From positions 63,572,025 to 63,636,024 of the forward strand of contig CP136068.1 in the NCBI GenBank assembly GCA_032622095.1: a stretch of 64,000 nucleotides of DNA, given 5' to 3'. Made by a program: the position numbers and the translations under genes. Shown piece by piece: positions 11,108-22,283 of the stretch. The stretch's first letter is position 1; every line of letters begins with the position of its first letter. The stretch is from Siphonodentalium dalli (lineage: Eukaryota > Mollusca > Scaphopoda > Gadilida > Siphonodentaliidae). The notes beneath the pieces were generated by a model. The model was given only the letters and a program-made list of their open reading frames with translations, ran no database searches and was not told the DNA's origin.

Positions 11108-12650
11108 CTATGTTATTGAATAGCAACGGCCAGAAGACAGCCGAAGGCCATTTTGGAACAACCAGAACCCCATTAGCTTTACACTCCTCTGCATGCCGGA
11201 TAACTCTAGGTAGTAAAGGTACAGGTGTGACCATATAATTGTTGTTGCGACCCCAATGTTGCTAAAAAGGATCCACTGCCTCGGTACCGATATCCCAGAA
11301 CCGTGAATTAAAACGACTAACTTTTGCGTTCTTGGCATTTGCAAAGCGATCGATAGAAAATGGCCCCCACACACCGCTTAAAAACGTAAACAAATCAGAT
11401 AATCGCCAATCACCTGCATCGATGTACCGACTCAATGAATCGGCCGCTGTATTCAAAAGACGAGGAACCCATTCGACATTTAACGCGATATTGTACTCGT
11501 TACATATTTGAAAATTATTGACTGCCATGATATGCAAATACACTTTCATACTTCCCTTATTACAAATGTAAACAACCCTGGTATTGTCTGTATACCATTT
11601 TAACCGGTTGCCGGCTAAAGAATTACCTAGACATGGCATGGCATACTCTACATTTCAATTCGCGCCATGTTGAACTCTGTCCTTTCTCAACTGAATCCCA
11701 TTGTCTGTGAACTTTTTTGATACTTGTTAAAGTGGTAATAGCTGCACAACCAGAACTACTAGCATCAGAAAACACTACTTCAGAACATAATATTTTAGTA
11801 AACAAAAATCTGCCATTTAATTTATGTAAATTTTCATGCCATTATAATATTTTATCAAAACAATTCCAATCGTCTGCCAATCGAAATTTAAAATCCCAAC
11901 AATGTGATTCAGCAATTTTCATGCTACAGAATTTAGTTTTTCCTATCATTGGTTGTGTGGAAATTAAACTGCCCACAATTTTGGCTAATTCTCTAGCCGA
12001 AATATATCCGGAACTGTTTAAAAATGCACTTAATAGGGCCAAAAAAAATTACCGGTTAAACTCAGTGTACCTTCCTCCAGATTCCAGAGAAATCCCAGCC
12101 ATTCGATTGAGCGATTAGGTATGAAACAGGATTTTTCTTCATTGATTAGAAAACCCGCCCGTTCAAGGGTATCACGGACTAGTTTTGCATCTTTTTTGCA
12201 CTCGCTATCAGATGAGTTAGTGACCCAACCATCATCAAGATACAAAACAATTTTTAAACCACTTGCTCTCCAAAATTTTACTAATGATCTTAAACATTTG
12301 GTAAATACAAAACCAGATGACGTCAGTCCGAATGGAAGGACCGTAAAACAAAAGAATTTTGTTTCTTTAGTATTTTCGTAAAACCAGGAAAATCCAAAAA
12401 AAAGTTTGATGCCCGGGAAAAATATGTAAGCTCCAGGCTCTACGTAATCTAGAGCAATTCTATAATCCTCATATTGGACTTTTTGTTTCCAGACACGCAA
12501 ATTTACGTTTCTCAAATCCAACACTAACTGTTTTTTGCCCACTTTATTCACGGCCACAGTCAAAGGATTTACCACATGAGGCGTGAATGGAACTTCTATT
12601 ACACATCCTTTACCCAATAAGCTTGAAATCCCCTCCTCTACAAAAATTTA
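11108..12650 (-). pseudogene. DIRS reverse transcriptase and RNase H, fragmented
   Basis: The minus-strand frame 12617-12030 (about 195 codons) carries reverse transcriptase: LVLDLRNVN (finger/palm motif), VLPFGLTSSGFVFTK, and the catalytic YLDDG at about 12230-12243, followed by IEWLGF. The connection (12042-11842, ISARELAKIVGSLIST) and RNase H follow in other frames: VFSDASSSGCA with WRELK (11805-11623), then WYTDNTRVVYI and VEWVPRLLNTAADSLSR with a DRFA motif (11639-11262). A WPSA-like end lies near 11140. At least three frame changes separate these parts. It makes cDNA in the family; this copy is dead. Confidence 0.85.
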
Positions 12651-12716
12651 ATGTTCTTTGGCAGAAACATTGTTTGCGCACTTGATTCGAGGAGGATTTG
12701 TAATGAAGGGAGTCTT

Positions 12717-13681
12717 TTACCCTTCGCGCAAGACATTTAAAGCAAATTCCGTACAAAACCCCAATTCAATCCAAAACTGTAGGTGTCTTTTCAAGCGGCC
12801 TTTAACTGAATTATAAATTTTTGACTCATGTTCTATGAAAAATCTCGATTGATAAGATATGTCAGCTAGATGACTCACTATATACTTATCTTTCATTGTG
12901 TCTTCAATTTTTTCTGCGGCCTTTGTTACTTTACTTCTTGCCAAAGTTGCTGCCTCCAGACCGGAACTCCTGCTTCTTGAGGGAGGGGCAGGACGCTCTC
13001 CAGTGGCCGTAACCCATACACGTGAGGTACTAATCGGACGATGCTGGTCTTGTACGCTGATTGTCCTGGAAGGTCGCTGCTTTGATGGCAGGTCGAAATC
13101 CGTTGCCGGAGAAAGGAAATTTTGAAGCCATGCCGATCGCCACCCCCAGGCCTGCTGGTATCGAAACGTTGTTGTTGAGAACTGAATACCATGTCCCCCG
13201 CAGTGCTGGCTACGACTCGCCTTCTCTCCCCTCCTCCATAACTTCCGCCATTCTCTTTCAGTGCCATTTTTTCGGCCTGCTTGATCTTTTTGTCATCTTC
13301 GCCGGAAGCAAGCTCATCCTGATCATAGTATAAGACTGTTTTCCATCCTCCCAGAGATTTATCAGCAATCTTGATCCGCTTGTTTTGTTTTTTGATCGCA
13401 GCCTTAACTTTTTGAGCAAACTCCAGAATTTGGCCAGTCTTCTTTCTTGCCAAGCACTTCTCTATGTCGTTGACTGAAGACAGTATCTCTGTGTTGAATA
13501 TATACTGTTCACGATTGCCAAAATATTTAAACTTCGTTTCCGGCTCTTTGGACTCGCCGCCGTGCGAGTTCAAGACTTCATCACGTAATGTGCCGATTTT
13601 AGCATCCATATAATTCTTAAAAAGACTGACGTTAGGATGGTTCGTATTACAATATTTATTGATGTGTGTATTGCTAGACAT
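12717..13681 (-). pseudogene. DIRS gag-like protein
   Basis: Two overlapping minus-strand frames (13681-12926, 251 codons from ATG, and 12944-12717). The N-terminal half includes KFKYFGNREQYIFN and a lysine-rich stretch (KKQNKRIKIADKS, then KKIKQAEKMA). The end has SKVTKAAEKIEDTM and a hydrophobic tail. This matches gag-like ORF1 of DIRS elements in position and character; sequence identity to a family cannot be tested here. There is one frameshift near 12930-12945. Confidence 0.6.
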
Positions 13682-13700
13682 ACATATTATTGAACTATTA

Positions 13701-15029
13701 TGTCAGGAACACACCTAGCGTGTTTTCAAACATTTACGGAGCTGTGGAGTGGACATACCTAAAGGGGCCTTCACTTGGGTGTTAAACGAATTTCTAACTG
13801 CACCCCCGTTAGTTTCCATCTTTGTGAAACCCCATAACTCCATTTGCACCTCTCTTTAAATTTTGAAACACTCCATATTCCTGGCAGTTTCCGGACTGCC
13901 CATAATTTGATGAGCTTCCCACAACGTTGGTCTCAGCATCACAAAACTGAAACTATAATATATGTAATTATATATATCTATTTTTTTTTTATATATAAAA
14001 TTATCAACCATCGTTCCCAGCTCACCGAGAGTTATTGCCGTATGACGACACTAACCGCATGCGACATTTCCCCATAACGATTACTCAACATCTGGACAGA
14101 AAACCCAGGCCAATGGTATGCATGCACTTGACACAAAATGTCCCAAGCATACAAAGTGAAGCTTACCAGACAAAAGGACATGCAAATTACCAGCAGTCAC
14201 CACCACTCGTATCCTACAAGCTTCACGGAAATTTGCCGAATCGATCAAAATGCATCAAAAACTATAAAAAAAAATGAAGATAAAAGAGAACGCTCTTTTT
14301 TTATCAGCCGCTATTGTGTGCCGCACATATGGATGCTCTGCCAAGGATATTATCGCAAATCCCATGAACGGTAATGCAATGTAATATTTACCCGACAATA
14401 TACGGACGTGTTCTGGCAACAACGAAAGGTCACCACTGGTTCCAATCGACTGATATGGTATCCTGGTGAATTGTAGACCACCCGACAAAAAATAGAACGC
14501 CAATATATACTTAGCCCAATAACCCCAACTGCTCTCAAAAGTAAAACCATAACTTAACAGAAACTCAGCACTTTCGTATGGCCACCAGTACTCGAGGCTA
14601 AACACTCCACCTGACAACCAACAAATACATTATCATGGTACAATGTAACATCAACCAGAACATTAAACCCACCTTGTGTGTCGCCATGAAAGTGAAGGAA
14701 ACAAAACCAAGACATGACCGACTAAAATGGCTAACGCTGAATGAATAGAAGTTTCCGTCACACCTCCACGAAGACGACTAATCAAGCTAGATTGCCCGCA
14801 CTCCTCGTGCACAGTTGGAGAGTTCACTTGACCTAAAAACACTGCAATGCAGCTGACCACGTCTGATAAATGTATGACTTAAGGTCGAACTTCCATAAAA
14901 ATATTTTCCTTCGTAAAATTTATTTTGTGATGCTATTTGGATATACAATTTATGAGAATACGTGTAACACTTTGAGCAAGAGTATTTTCTATTCCCACAA
15001 AATATCCACAACATGCAGAGGGTTTCATA
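13701..15029. other. Stretch without a supported gene
   Basis: The first 150 bases may be the 5' terminal repeat of the DIRS-type element. The rest, up to the Helitron 3' end, is probably internal Helitron sequence. A minus-strand frame at 14255-14617 (120 codons, aromatic and hydrophobic) has no recognisable family and overlaps other open frames; I do not call it a gene. Confidence 0.4.
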
Positions 15030-15066
15030 TCACTTTAACCTGGGCAACACCGGGTAACCCTGCTAG
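15030..15066 (+). mobile_element. Helitron 3' terminus
   Basis: The sequence ACCTGGGCAACACCGGGT forms a short GC-rich hairpin. It is followed after a few bases by CTAG at 15063-15066 and then AC. This is the Helitron 3' end signature (hairpin, short spacer, CTRR). The 5' end (TC) was not located, so only the terminus is annotated. Confidence 0.7.
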
Positions 15067-15089
15067 TACAATATAAATTTATTAATAAA

Positions 15090-15352
15090 GCAGCATACAG
15101 AGGACAAGCTGTAGCACATATGGGAGTTTCCATGATGGCTTATTTGCAGCATGGACCAGTCACACTGATGGAAGAAGTACAAGAGGACACTGTGAATGTT
15201 GATAACTTCTTCACACAACATATTAGAGAAGTGTTTGTCATTTCAACAGCGGCTTAGAACAATTGGGAAGAACAGCAGCTTTCCATCATCGAGTCCACAA
15301 ACAAGTAGCAATTTCTGATGCAGGACTCTTATCAGTTGGCTTATACTTCTGA
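15090..15352 (+). pseudogene. Short coding remnant of unknown cellular protein
   Basis: A plus-strand frame is open from 15090 to the TAG at 15255-15257 and reads AYRGQAVAHMGVSMMAY and EEVQEDTVNVDNFFTQHI. The next frame continues from about 15251 to TGA at 15350-15352 with LGRTAAFHHRVHKQVAI. Composition looks like a globular cellular protein, and the two parts join at a single frame change. No introns are visible. It could be a processed pseudogene or a captured exon from the preceding Helitron's surroundings. I do not recognise the protein. Confidence 0.5.
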
Positions 15353-15368
15353 AAACCTTAATCTTCCA

Positions 15369-16368
15369 CTAACTAATGATGCTAGCCGCGCGCACACTAT
15401 GATACATGTAGTCTTTAATGTTAATACCAGAACTGGCCGTACTAGTAACTGTCTTTATCCAACAAGCTGTGGTATCTCGTGAAACTTTTTTGTGTGGTTT
15501 CACATAACTTATGAAAAGGGACGTCTCGTCCTGACGCACTCCTCGCATTCGACTAAATATACCTTGATAACCGCATATACACACAACCTCCTATCTGGAG
15601 GATGCCCCCTCAGTTCCAATGTCTGGGGGTTATAGCCTGCTCGGCTTTGCTTGAGTAGTCCACTCAATTTAAACACAAACTGTGAAGGCGTACTCCGCCG
15701 TTTATTAATTTTAAGTAAATGCAAGGTTTGAACGCTCGCCACATTTAGAAGAGCAATCAACATTTCTAGTTTTAAGGTTAACTTTTTAAGGCTCAATTGC
15801 CGTACAGGTGACAGAGTTCGGATATATTTCAGAACAGAGTTAACATCCCAGGTAATGGTTGTCGGAGCAGAAGGTGGACGCATATTAAATACACCCTTCA
15901 TGAAACGTATAACAGTTGGATTTCCTCCCGCTGGAGAGGTGTCAAGTCGAATTCCCACTGCTGACAGTGCCGATCTGGCAGTATTTAGAGCACTATACCC
16001 GAGCCCTTTTTGGAATAGTCTCGTTAGAAATTTGATAACGTTGGGGACAGACGGTGATAAAGGAGTAACAACCTGTCGCCTGCAATAGTCAAACCACCTC
16101 TGAAGATACACTTGATACTGTTTTTTGGTGGAGTGCCTCCACGAACACATAAGAATAGAGGTTGCTTGCGATGAAAATCCAAATCAGCGGTATTGTTGCC
16201 GAACACTTTGCAGGCAATCAACGTCAAGTGCGGGAAGAGTGGATGTACTGTCTTCTGTCTCGGTAGCTGCAGTAAATCTTCCATCTTTGGAAGAACTCTG
16301 GGACTATCTACCATGATGTCCCTCACCAAAAGGTACCATGGTTGTGTGGGCCACATCGGAAGGATCAT
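15369..16368 (-). pseudogene. Tyrosine recombinase, frameshifted
   Basis: The start (16368-16200) has the WPTQPWYLLVRDIMVD and LPRQKTVHPLFP segments typical of the region just before the recombinase in this group. The recombinase N-terminal domain follows in another frame (16150-15509, 213 codons) with HSTKKQYQVYLQRWFDYCR, SALNTARSALSAVG and RFMKGVFN. The catalytic end, 15584-15369, contains SYVKPHKKVSRDT and HSVRAAS, the His-x-x-Arg of the active site. The final tyrosine is not visible before the frame closes. At least two frame changes. Confidence 0.8.
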
Positions 16369-16453
16369 GATGCATGTGGCCCGATCCTGACTGATCTTCT
16401 GAATGCAGCGAGCTATTAAACTGAAAGGTGGCTAATATAGACAGCATAAATCA

Positions 16454-17124
16454 TTATAATGGTGTTTTTGCATTTAACCTAGATTCAAAAAGATCAATGG
16501 TGGGGATACCCCAGAGCTGGCAAATGTCCTTGAACACATTATCATTCAGTTCCCAATCTAGCTGATCATTAAAGACCCTTGAAGGACCAACGGCTACATT
16601 TGTAGATCCAGGTATGTGAGAACAGGATAACCAAACCTCATTAGCCTGACATATGTTCCATATGTCCTGACTAAGAGAATTACATTGGAGGGATTTCATC
16701 CCACCCATGTTTTTAATGTATGCCATGGCAGTTGTGCTGTCAGTTAATATTAACACATCTTGATTTTTTCAAATTTGCCATGAAAGCCTGCAATCCAAAT
16801 TTGATTGCTAACAGTTCTAAACAATTAATGTGCATGGTACTTTCGGACACTGACAAATGGCCTCCTACTGCTTGACCAGATTGAACAGCTCCCCAACGTT
16901 TGAACAGCTCCCCAATCTATGTAAATAGTTATAGAGGGAGTGTCTCTAATGATATGCCGAACCTGACTTTCTATATTAAGAAACAACCATTCAAGCTCAT
17001 GCTTCATGGCTTGTGTTATAGGCATCAATGCATCAAACCGTCTGGCACTTTTTCGATAATAATGCAGCTTGCCATATTCGACAGCCACAATGTTGAAATC
17101 AGTATGCCAAATAACTTGAGCCAC
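16454..17124 (-). pseudogene. RNase H domain of second YR retroelement
   Basis: Frames 17124-16825 and 16756-16454 hold ITIYIDWGA (first acidic residue), LILTDSTTAMAYIKNMGG (a catalytic Asp) and WLSCSHIPGSTNVAVGPSRV near the end, where active copies have an Asp-Ser-Arg type motif. The two pieces are separated by a frame change near 16800. It degrades the RNA template in the family. Confidence 0.8.
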
Positions 17125-17134
17125 ATCTCGAATG

Positions 17135-18220
17135 TAGGGTCCTACGAATTGGAGATTTTGATCGAATCGAATATCGAATCGAATTCACTAAATCGAATCG
17201 AATAGCGAATCGAATATCGAATCGAATCATACCTGTGTGTTGCATTCTCAATTAAACATGTTTTTTCAACGATTAGACGATTTGTGATACGTTTTATGAA
17301 CTACATGCATGAAGTTCCATCATAACTTACGTGGCGATGAACCGTCGTTTGTGATACTATTAACTTCAATTGACAATTGTCGAGAAAAAGAACAAAATTA
17401 AAACGTCCATGCGGCCGTCACGACGATTAATATATAACCACTAAACGGTTCATTAGGAACTAAAATCACCCGAAATTTGTACAATTTGCATGTACATTCA
17501 AAATTGCAAATCGGCATTCGGAAACCCCCATTGTTATAAACTTAAAGATGCAACAACAGTCGCATGGTAGCCTGTTTATGTAGTGCTGGATGCTTCTTGG
17601 ACAGACGATTCGATAGATGGATGGTTGTCCCAGATGTGTGCGATTTATACACCATGTTGCATTCATCACACGTGTAAGTCCCTGCACTGCCTGCAGCTTT
17701 GTCATGTTTAAAATAAACATGAATAACGGACCACATTTTGTGTCAAAGAACGTTCCGAAACTGCATGAGAGTCAGTAAAGAAAAACACAGCCAAAATGCA
17801 CTTTACGACGCTGGGAACACGTGTTGTCTACATTCTCAGCGATATTAGATGACGAGGAATCTGAGACTGATAGATAGCAGATAAGACTAGCAGATGCTCA
17901 GTCTCATAGCTATTATAATTTACGCGCGTCGTCGGTCCATCGGCGATCTCCGAGCTTTTGGCTACCATGTTCAAAGCTAGAATTCAGACGTATTTAGTTG
18001 TCCTATAGTGGCTAATTGTTGGCTATACTTATATTTAATATCATGCGAACTTTCGTAGAATTGTAAGGTGCGTATATATAATTTTCTTGAATTAAATGGC
18101 ACAGAAACAGCTAAGATCGACATGTGTACATGTCCAGTTGGCAATTTCGACTCGAATTCGAATCGAATTTGACTTTCGAATCGAATCTCGAATCGAATAT
18201 CGAATATTCGCAGGACCCTA
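17135..18220 (-). mobile_element. hAT element with BED-finger remnant and 8-bp duplication
   Basis: Flanked by CTCGAATG at 17127-17134 and 18221-18228. The ends are inverted repeats: TAGGGTCCTACGAAT on the left and, inverted, TAGGGTCCTGCGAAT on the right. Subterminal ATCGAATCGAATA-type repeats are dense at both ends. The 8-bp duplication and TAGGG terminus identify hAT. A minus-strand remnant at 17736-17542 reads YTCDECNMVYKS with a later KKHPALH, a BED zinc finger as found at the start of hAT transposases. The catalytic domain is missing, so it is non-autonomous. Size 1086 bp. Confidence 0.93.
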
Positions 18221-18228
18221 CTCGAATG

Positions 18229-19081
18229 GTACTAAATGTCAATTTGGACATATTTGAATTGGCGTCTTTTACCCTGTTTATTTTTTCTGGAGGTAAGTGA
18301 ACCGTCATGGTCACAGTATTAATAATATTTCCCAGAAAAGTTATTTCTTGAGTGGGTTTCAGAATGGACTTTGTTGGGTGAATCATAAACCCCAAGTTGT
18401 TCAGTAGTGTGATAGTAGCATGCACATTTCTTACGCACTCGTCTTCTGTATTAGCCATACAGAGAGTATCATCAATAAAGCTAGTATTTAGGTAACCCTG
18501 TAATATTAGGTTAGAAAAAAACAGGTTTGATTAGCTTTGTGAATAAACGGGGTGCTGCCGCATACCTGTTTGGAAGACGGTAAGTGGAATTGGTATTGGT
18601 AAGTGGAACACTTCCATCGAAACCTGAAGTATTTTTGATGTTGTTCAGCCAAAAAGACAGTGTAGTAGGCATGCCGTATGTCTGCTATGCACATAAATTT
18701 GTTTGGTTTGAGAAGCGCCAAAGTTGCTTCAAAAGTTTCCATCTTGAAGTGGTGATATGGAACAAATTCATTAAATTTTTTCAAGTTCAGAATCAACCGC
18801 ACCTCAGTGGTATCTGGCTTAGGCCGGATGATTATTGGCGATATGTATTGCCCCTCAATTTCTGGGACTTTAATGAGGACTTTTTGTGCCAAAAGCTTGT
18901 CCATGGCATCATCTATCTGTTCAATTTCTGATGTTTTTACATGATTTTGGACATAACTTCCTGTGGCTTGCACAGGTGGCCCTTTATCACCAAACTCAAT
19001 GTGGCAATGCTGAACAAAATCAAGAATAACTGGGTCTCGTGTAAGAGCCCGCAAATTTTCCACAAAAAAAGTTTCCCGCAA
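18229..19081 (-). pseudogene. Reverse transcriptase of second YR retroelement
   Basis: Frame 19081-18506 carries ISPIIIRPKPDTTEVRLI, LNLKKFNEFVPYHHFKMET and the first catalytic region FMCIADIRHAYYTV. After a frame change near 18480-18510 the frame continues with MANTEDECVRN and LLNNLGFMIHPTKS, ITFLGNII, which are the segments that follow the catalytic Asp-Asp. The hAT insertion cuts off the rest. Inactive. Confidence 0.85.
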
Positions 19082-19139
19082 TAAATTTCTTATCAGGATA
19101 ACTTTTAGTCACATACCTTTGTGGGTGTGGTAGGCTGAA

Positions 19140-20223
19140 TTAACAACCAGCATGCCCTCTGAAGGATCCCTGCTTGATGTTTTTTGGTTCCTTCGAGTAA
19201 CTAGAATGATAAGTAGGTCGCTGTTCTCTATGTGAGTAAGGCTTGGCTCTCAGACCTCTGCCACCATGACCGCGACCTCTGGGCGGGTACTTTCCTTGAC
19301 CAGAACCATGAACCATTTTGTTCCTGATTTTCCAAGTGTCCTCGATATCCCGAGCCGCTTTGAAGACATCGTCTCCGAACAGAAAATCAGTGTAAGGAAG
19401 GGAATGTTGACACAGATGCACATATTCCCCTTTTAGTTCCGGTTTGAGCAGATCCTTCCGAACTGTATTCAGGAGGAAATTTCCATGACCTACTATGGCC
19501 AATGCATAATTTGATTGGTCAATAACATTTGTTAGGAACTTGTTACTCTGTTCCACCTGAGCCGCTGAATCAACCATTTTAGTTAGAATAACTGCGACCT
19601 TGACAAGAGCTGTTTCCACATTTTGAAACTTTTTGTCATTTGCTGGCTGCGACATTAAATCCCACACAAGCTGATTTACTTTTATGATCTCTAACCCTTC
19701 AGGTCAAGCGTTTGTTGGAACTGGTCATCATTGATGCCCTTACGAAACATGTTTGTAATAGAATCAGCAAGAATTGGGTCAATATTTGATCCCACAATCT
19801 CTTGCGAGTCAAATTTTTTATACATCGCAGAAAATCTGGATGGTGCCTGCACGGCTGCATCAGACTCGTCATCTGGTTGAAAGTGTTAATTTTCGCCAAC
19901 ATCGCGGGAATATGAATCGTAATAACAGTCAGCGTCGCCGGCTGGATAATCAGTATAAAGATACTGTTGTTGATTTTCGAGGGTAACCAACCTCTCGGCC
20001 ATATCCACTAACTTGGCCCCCCCTGCTTGGTATTATTTTTAGTGATAAGCTGCAAATGGCGCAACACTTCGGAATCGCCATTACCATGTGGGTTGTTGTC
20101 ACCCGTTTTCGTGGCGATCTTCCCGGAAATGGGAGCCATCCCTTTTGACAAAGATTTGGTCGTTTTTACGACAGTCGTTTTATGAATGGCGTCCATAACT
20201 TTTTCACAGTTCATTTGGGACAT
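19140..20223 (-). pseudogene. Gag-like protein of second YR retroelement
   Basis: Three minus-strand pieces (20223-20008 from ATG, 19902-19699, 19667-19140) form one broken gene. The last piece has the central helical part (VKVAVILTKMVDSAAQVE, YALAIVGHGNFLLNTVRKD) and ends in an Arg/Gly-rich nucleic-acid binding tail with RGRGHGGRG. The position upstream of reverse transcriptase and this tail support a gag-like role in packaging the RNA. Two frame breaks. Confidence 0.7.
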
Positions 20224-20343
20224 AATTTTTTATTTTATGTAAGACGTACAATTCGCTCAACGCAAATATTTTTGTCTGCGACAAATGAGAGTCATGACCG
20301 CTCACGACGGACACAAAGCACAAAGTTAATTTAGCTCGATTTG

Positions 20344-20400
20344 GCGCATGCGCAAGAGTGCTATCCTATTTAAAGACGAGAGATTGACTGCGAAATAAAA
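20344..20400 (+). promoter_or_regulatory. Candidate host promoter
   Basis: GCGCATGCGC at 20344-20353 equals the core of the known NRF-1 site, and TATTTAAA at 20367-20374 could be a TATA-like box. A start of transcription near 20400 would leave about 35 bases of leader before the ATG at 20435. It is also within 180 bases of the minus-strand gag start at 20223, so it could instead belong to the retroelement. Confidence 0.4.
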
Positions 20401-20434
20401 TTAGTGTGAATAGCTACTATAATCTGATACTTTA

Positions 20435-20529
20435 ATGAGCTTCAAATACATTCCAATACCTGAGATAGAAACATTGTTGCTGGAGAACTCTGGGCCATTC
20501 CTGAAATTGAAGGATTTTGTGTCAGAGAT
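20435..20529 (+). CDS. Candidate first coding exon of a host gene
   Basis: ATG at 20435 opens a frame reading MSFKYIPIPEIETLLLE and then a hydrophobic/charged stretch. A GT donor (GTACAT) at 20530 leaves two bases of a split codon. The next candidate exon (21483) needs exactly two bases from upstream to continue its frame, so the phases agree. Read without splicing the frame ends at TAA 20549-20551. I do not recognise the protein. The donor's exon side (GAGAT) is weak, so this is a prediction. Confidence 0.45.
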
Positions 20530-20989
20530 GTACATGGATATTCACCATTAAGTCCCTACTCTAATTTGCACACTTGTCAACATCTATATATCTATAAACT
20601 CTATGTATAATTGTCCCTGTTGTTTAAATGCTGTTGCTCTATATAAAGAATCATCAACTTGGGTTGCTGTAAATAAAGAATTGTCAAATTGAGTTCAACC
20701 AATTCGTCACTAGTACCACTTGACACATCACATGCGCCCAGGTTGTTAGACAGACCCCCAAACGCTCATAATCACATCCAGGTTAATCATGACACATTCT
20801 TTACCTGTGCAGATTTTGGCATTGAAAATATTAACCCTAAATATGACATGAACACATGCTATCTGAAGCAATACTTTATCTGATCAGTCTCATATTTAAC
20901 ATATCCAAGTTAACTATTATATCTTTCCAATCATCTCCACATTATGTGTACAGGTGTATATTAATTTCTAGATCACATATTTTGAGTCA

Positions 20990-21045
20990 GTATGGTTGAA
21001 GGGATGGGTTAAACATCTGCCGATCGATTCGATCGGCCTCTTGTT
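20990..21045 (+). repeat. 3' terminus of a pearl-like element (P6)
   Basis: GGGATGGGTTAAACATCTGC is followed by the hairpin GCCGATCGATTCGATCGGC (21019-21037) and CTCTTGTT, matching the 3' ends at 1476, 11061 and 23895. The 5' part was not recognised; some of 20560-20990 may belong to it. It lies in the first predicted intron. Confidence 0.7.
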
Positions 21046-21482
21046 TAAAGATGTGGAATGTGGACTAAAAACATATTTCATGATGCACTCTCTTGACAAA
21101 ATTTGGATAAAAACAATAATTATTTTCATAAATGTTGTTCCATAAGGACAGCAGGTATACAACCTACTTTGTTATGCAGTACCTGATATATCATTGAAAA
21201 TTGATTATGTGTCCTCTAACTGTGTATGATGTATCAAATTAAAAATACATATTTAAAGTCACAGTCTACCACCCATTCAATTGCTTTTATTAATTATTAA
21301 TAAGATTTTTATTGTCCCACAATATACAAGTAGTCAGTACAATATTTGCAGTATAAATGTGAAGTTATGGAGTACAAGTTTTGCAACTTATTAATGATCC
21401 TCTCCCCAATTTTATTTGCCCTGATAAAAGATAGTAAAATATAATTGGACTTAGAAATTAAACTTTTTTGCTTCCCTTCCAG

Positions 21483-21618
21483 AATTGAGCAACCTTATCT
21501 CAACTTTGATTCCAACATGTCTCAAGCTCTTCAACACTGTAATCAGTTGGAACGTTTCTGCTTGGTTTCTAAAGATGGAAACATAGATGAGAAGAGAGTG
21601 AAAGATGCTGTGGACAAG
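21483..21618 (+). CDS. Internal coding exon of a host gene
   Basis: Preceded by a pyrimidine tract and AG (TTGCTTCCCTTCCAG) and followed by AAG|GTACAT. The 136-base exon is open in one frame, encoding LNFDSNMSQALQHCNQLE and DGNIDEKRVKDAVDK, which looks like a helical globular protein. It begins with one base that completes a codon and ends at a codon boundary. The best-supported host exon in the window. Identity unknown. Confidence 0.65.
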
Positions 21619-22283
21619 GTACATGTGTTTTATAAAAAGCACAGTCGTATGATTAATTTTTTATTATTTTTTGTTATTCAAATGGCTAAATATGTAATTT
21701 TTTGTTTTGCTTGTCCCAATTTTTGGTTACTATTCACAAACAATGATTGTATAATTGTCAGGATCCATAATGCTTGCATATACACCAATGATTATATGCT
21801 GTTTATAATGTACCTTTCAGTGTAATCTGTTGGTGCAAGCAATTGATAATCTGTCAATGTTATGTCTATTGTTAAGGACCTTTTTCGATTAAAACAAATT
21901 CAATGCTCTTAATTTCTAGATGAAGTCTCCAGTTAGGTTTGCCGGATCACCATTAAACTAGGTAAATAAGTAAATTGGCTCAAAGTACAAGTCCATTTTG
22001 ACTTGGGGTTGGGTCCTATCATTTTTGACTTATTAAATATTATGGCCATGTTTTTTATATGGATAATAAGTGGAATATAACATGGTATTTTTCAGTTAAA
22101 CAGTTTCAGTCCTATGATTTAATTCCAGAGGCCTTTAGTAGCTTTACTGACTAGAATCAAATCTTATTAAATTCCAGATGATAATTCAAGATAGGATTAC
22201 ATGATAACCAACAAACCTTTGCTCAGAATACAAGTCATATTTATTATTATATTAGTAGGACTTGTATTCTCATGTGAATCTTT

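Larger units (their letters stand above)
7969..13700 (-). mobile_element. DIRS-type tyrosine-recombinase retrotransposon, broken
   Basis: Read on the minus strand, the order is gag-like (13.68-12.72 kb), reverse transcriptase and RNase H (12.65-11.1 kb), then a tyrosine recombinase (8.99-7.97 kb). This is the order of DIRS-group retroelements, which integrate with a recombinase rather than a DDE integrase. A pearl-like repeat (9838-11061) interrupts it between RNase H and recombinase. Many frameshifts show it is dead. Split direct or inverted terminal repeats were not resolved, so the limits given are those of the coding matches. Confidence 0.8.
15369..20223 (-). mobile_element. Second tyrosine-recombinase retrotransposon (Ngaro/DIRS group), broken
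   Basis: On the minus strand the order is gag-like (20.22-19.14 kb), reverse transcriptase (19.08-18.23 kb), RNase H (17.12-16.45 kb) and tyrosine recombinase (16.37-15.37 kb). A 1.1-kb hAT element splits reverse transcriptase from RNase H. The protein sequences differ clearly from the DIRS-type element at 8-13.7 kb, so this is another lineage. Frameshifts in all genes show it is inactive. Confidence 0.8.

Noticed and set aside
14255-14617. Minus-strand frame of 120 codons rich in aromatic and hydrophobic residues
   Set aside because: No recognisable family, no conserved neighbour, overlapping alternative frames; not enough to call a gene.
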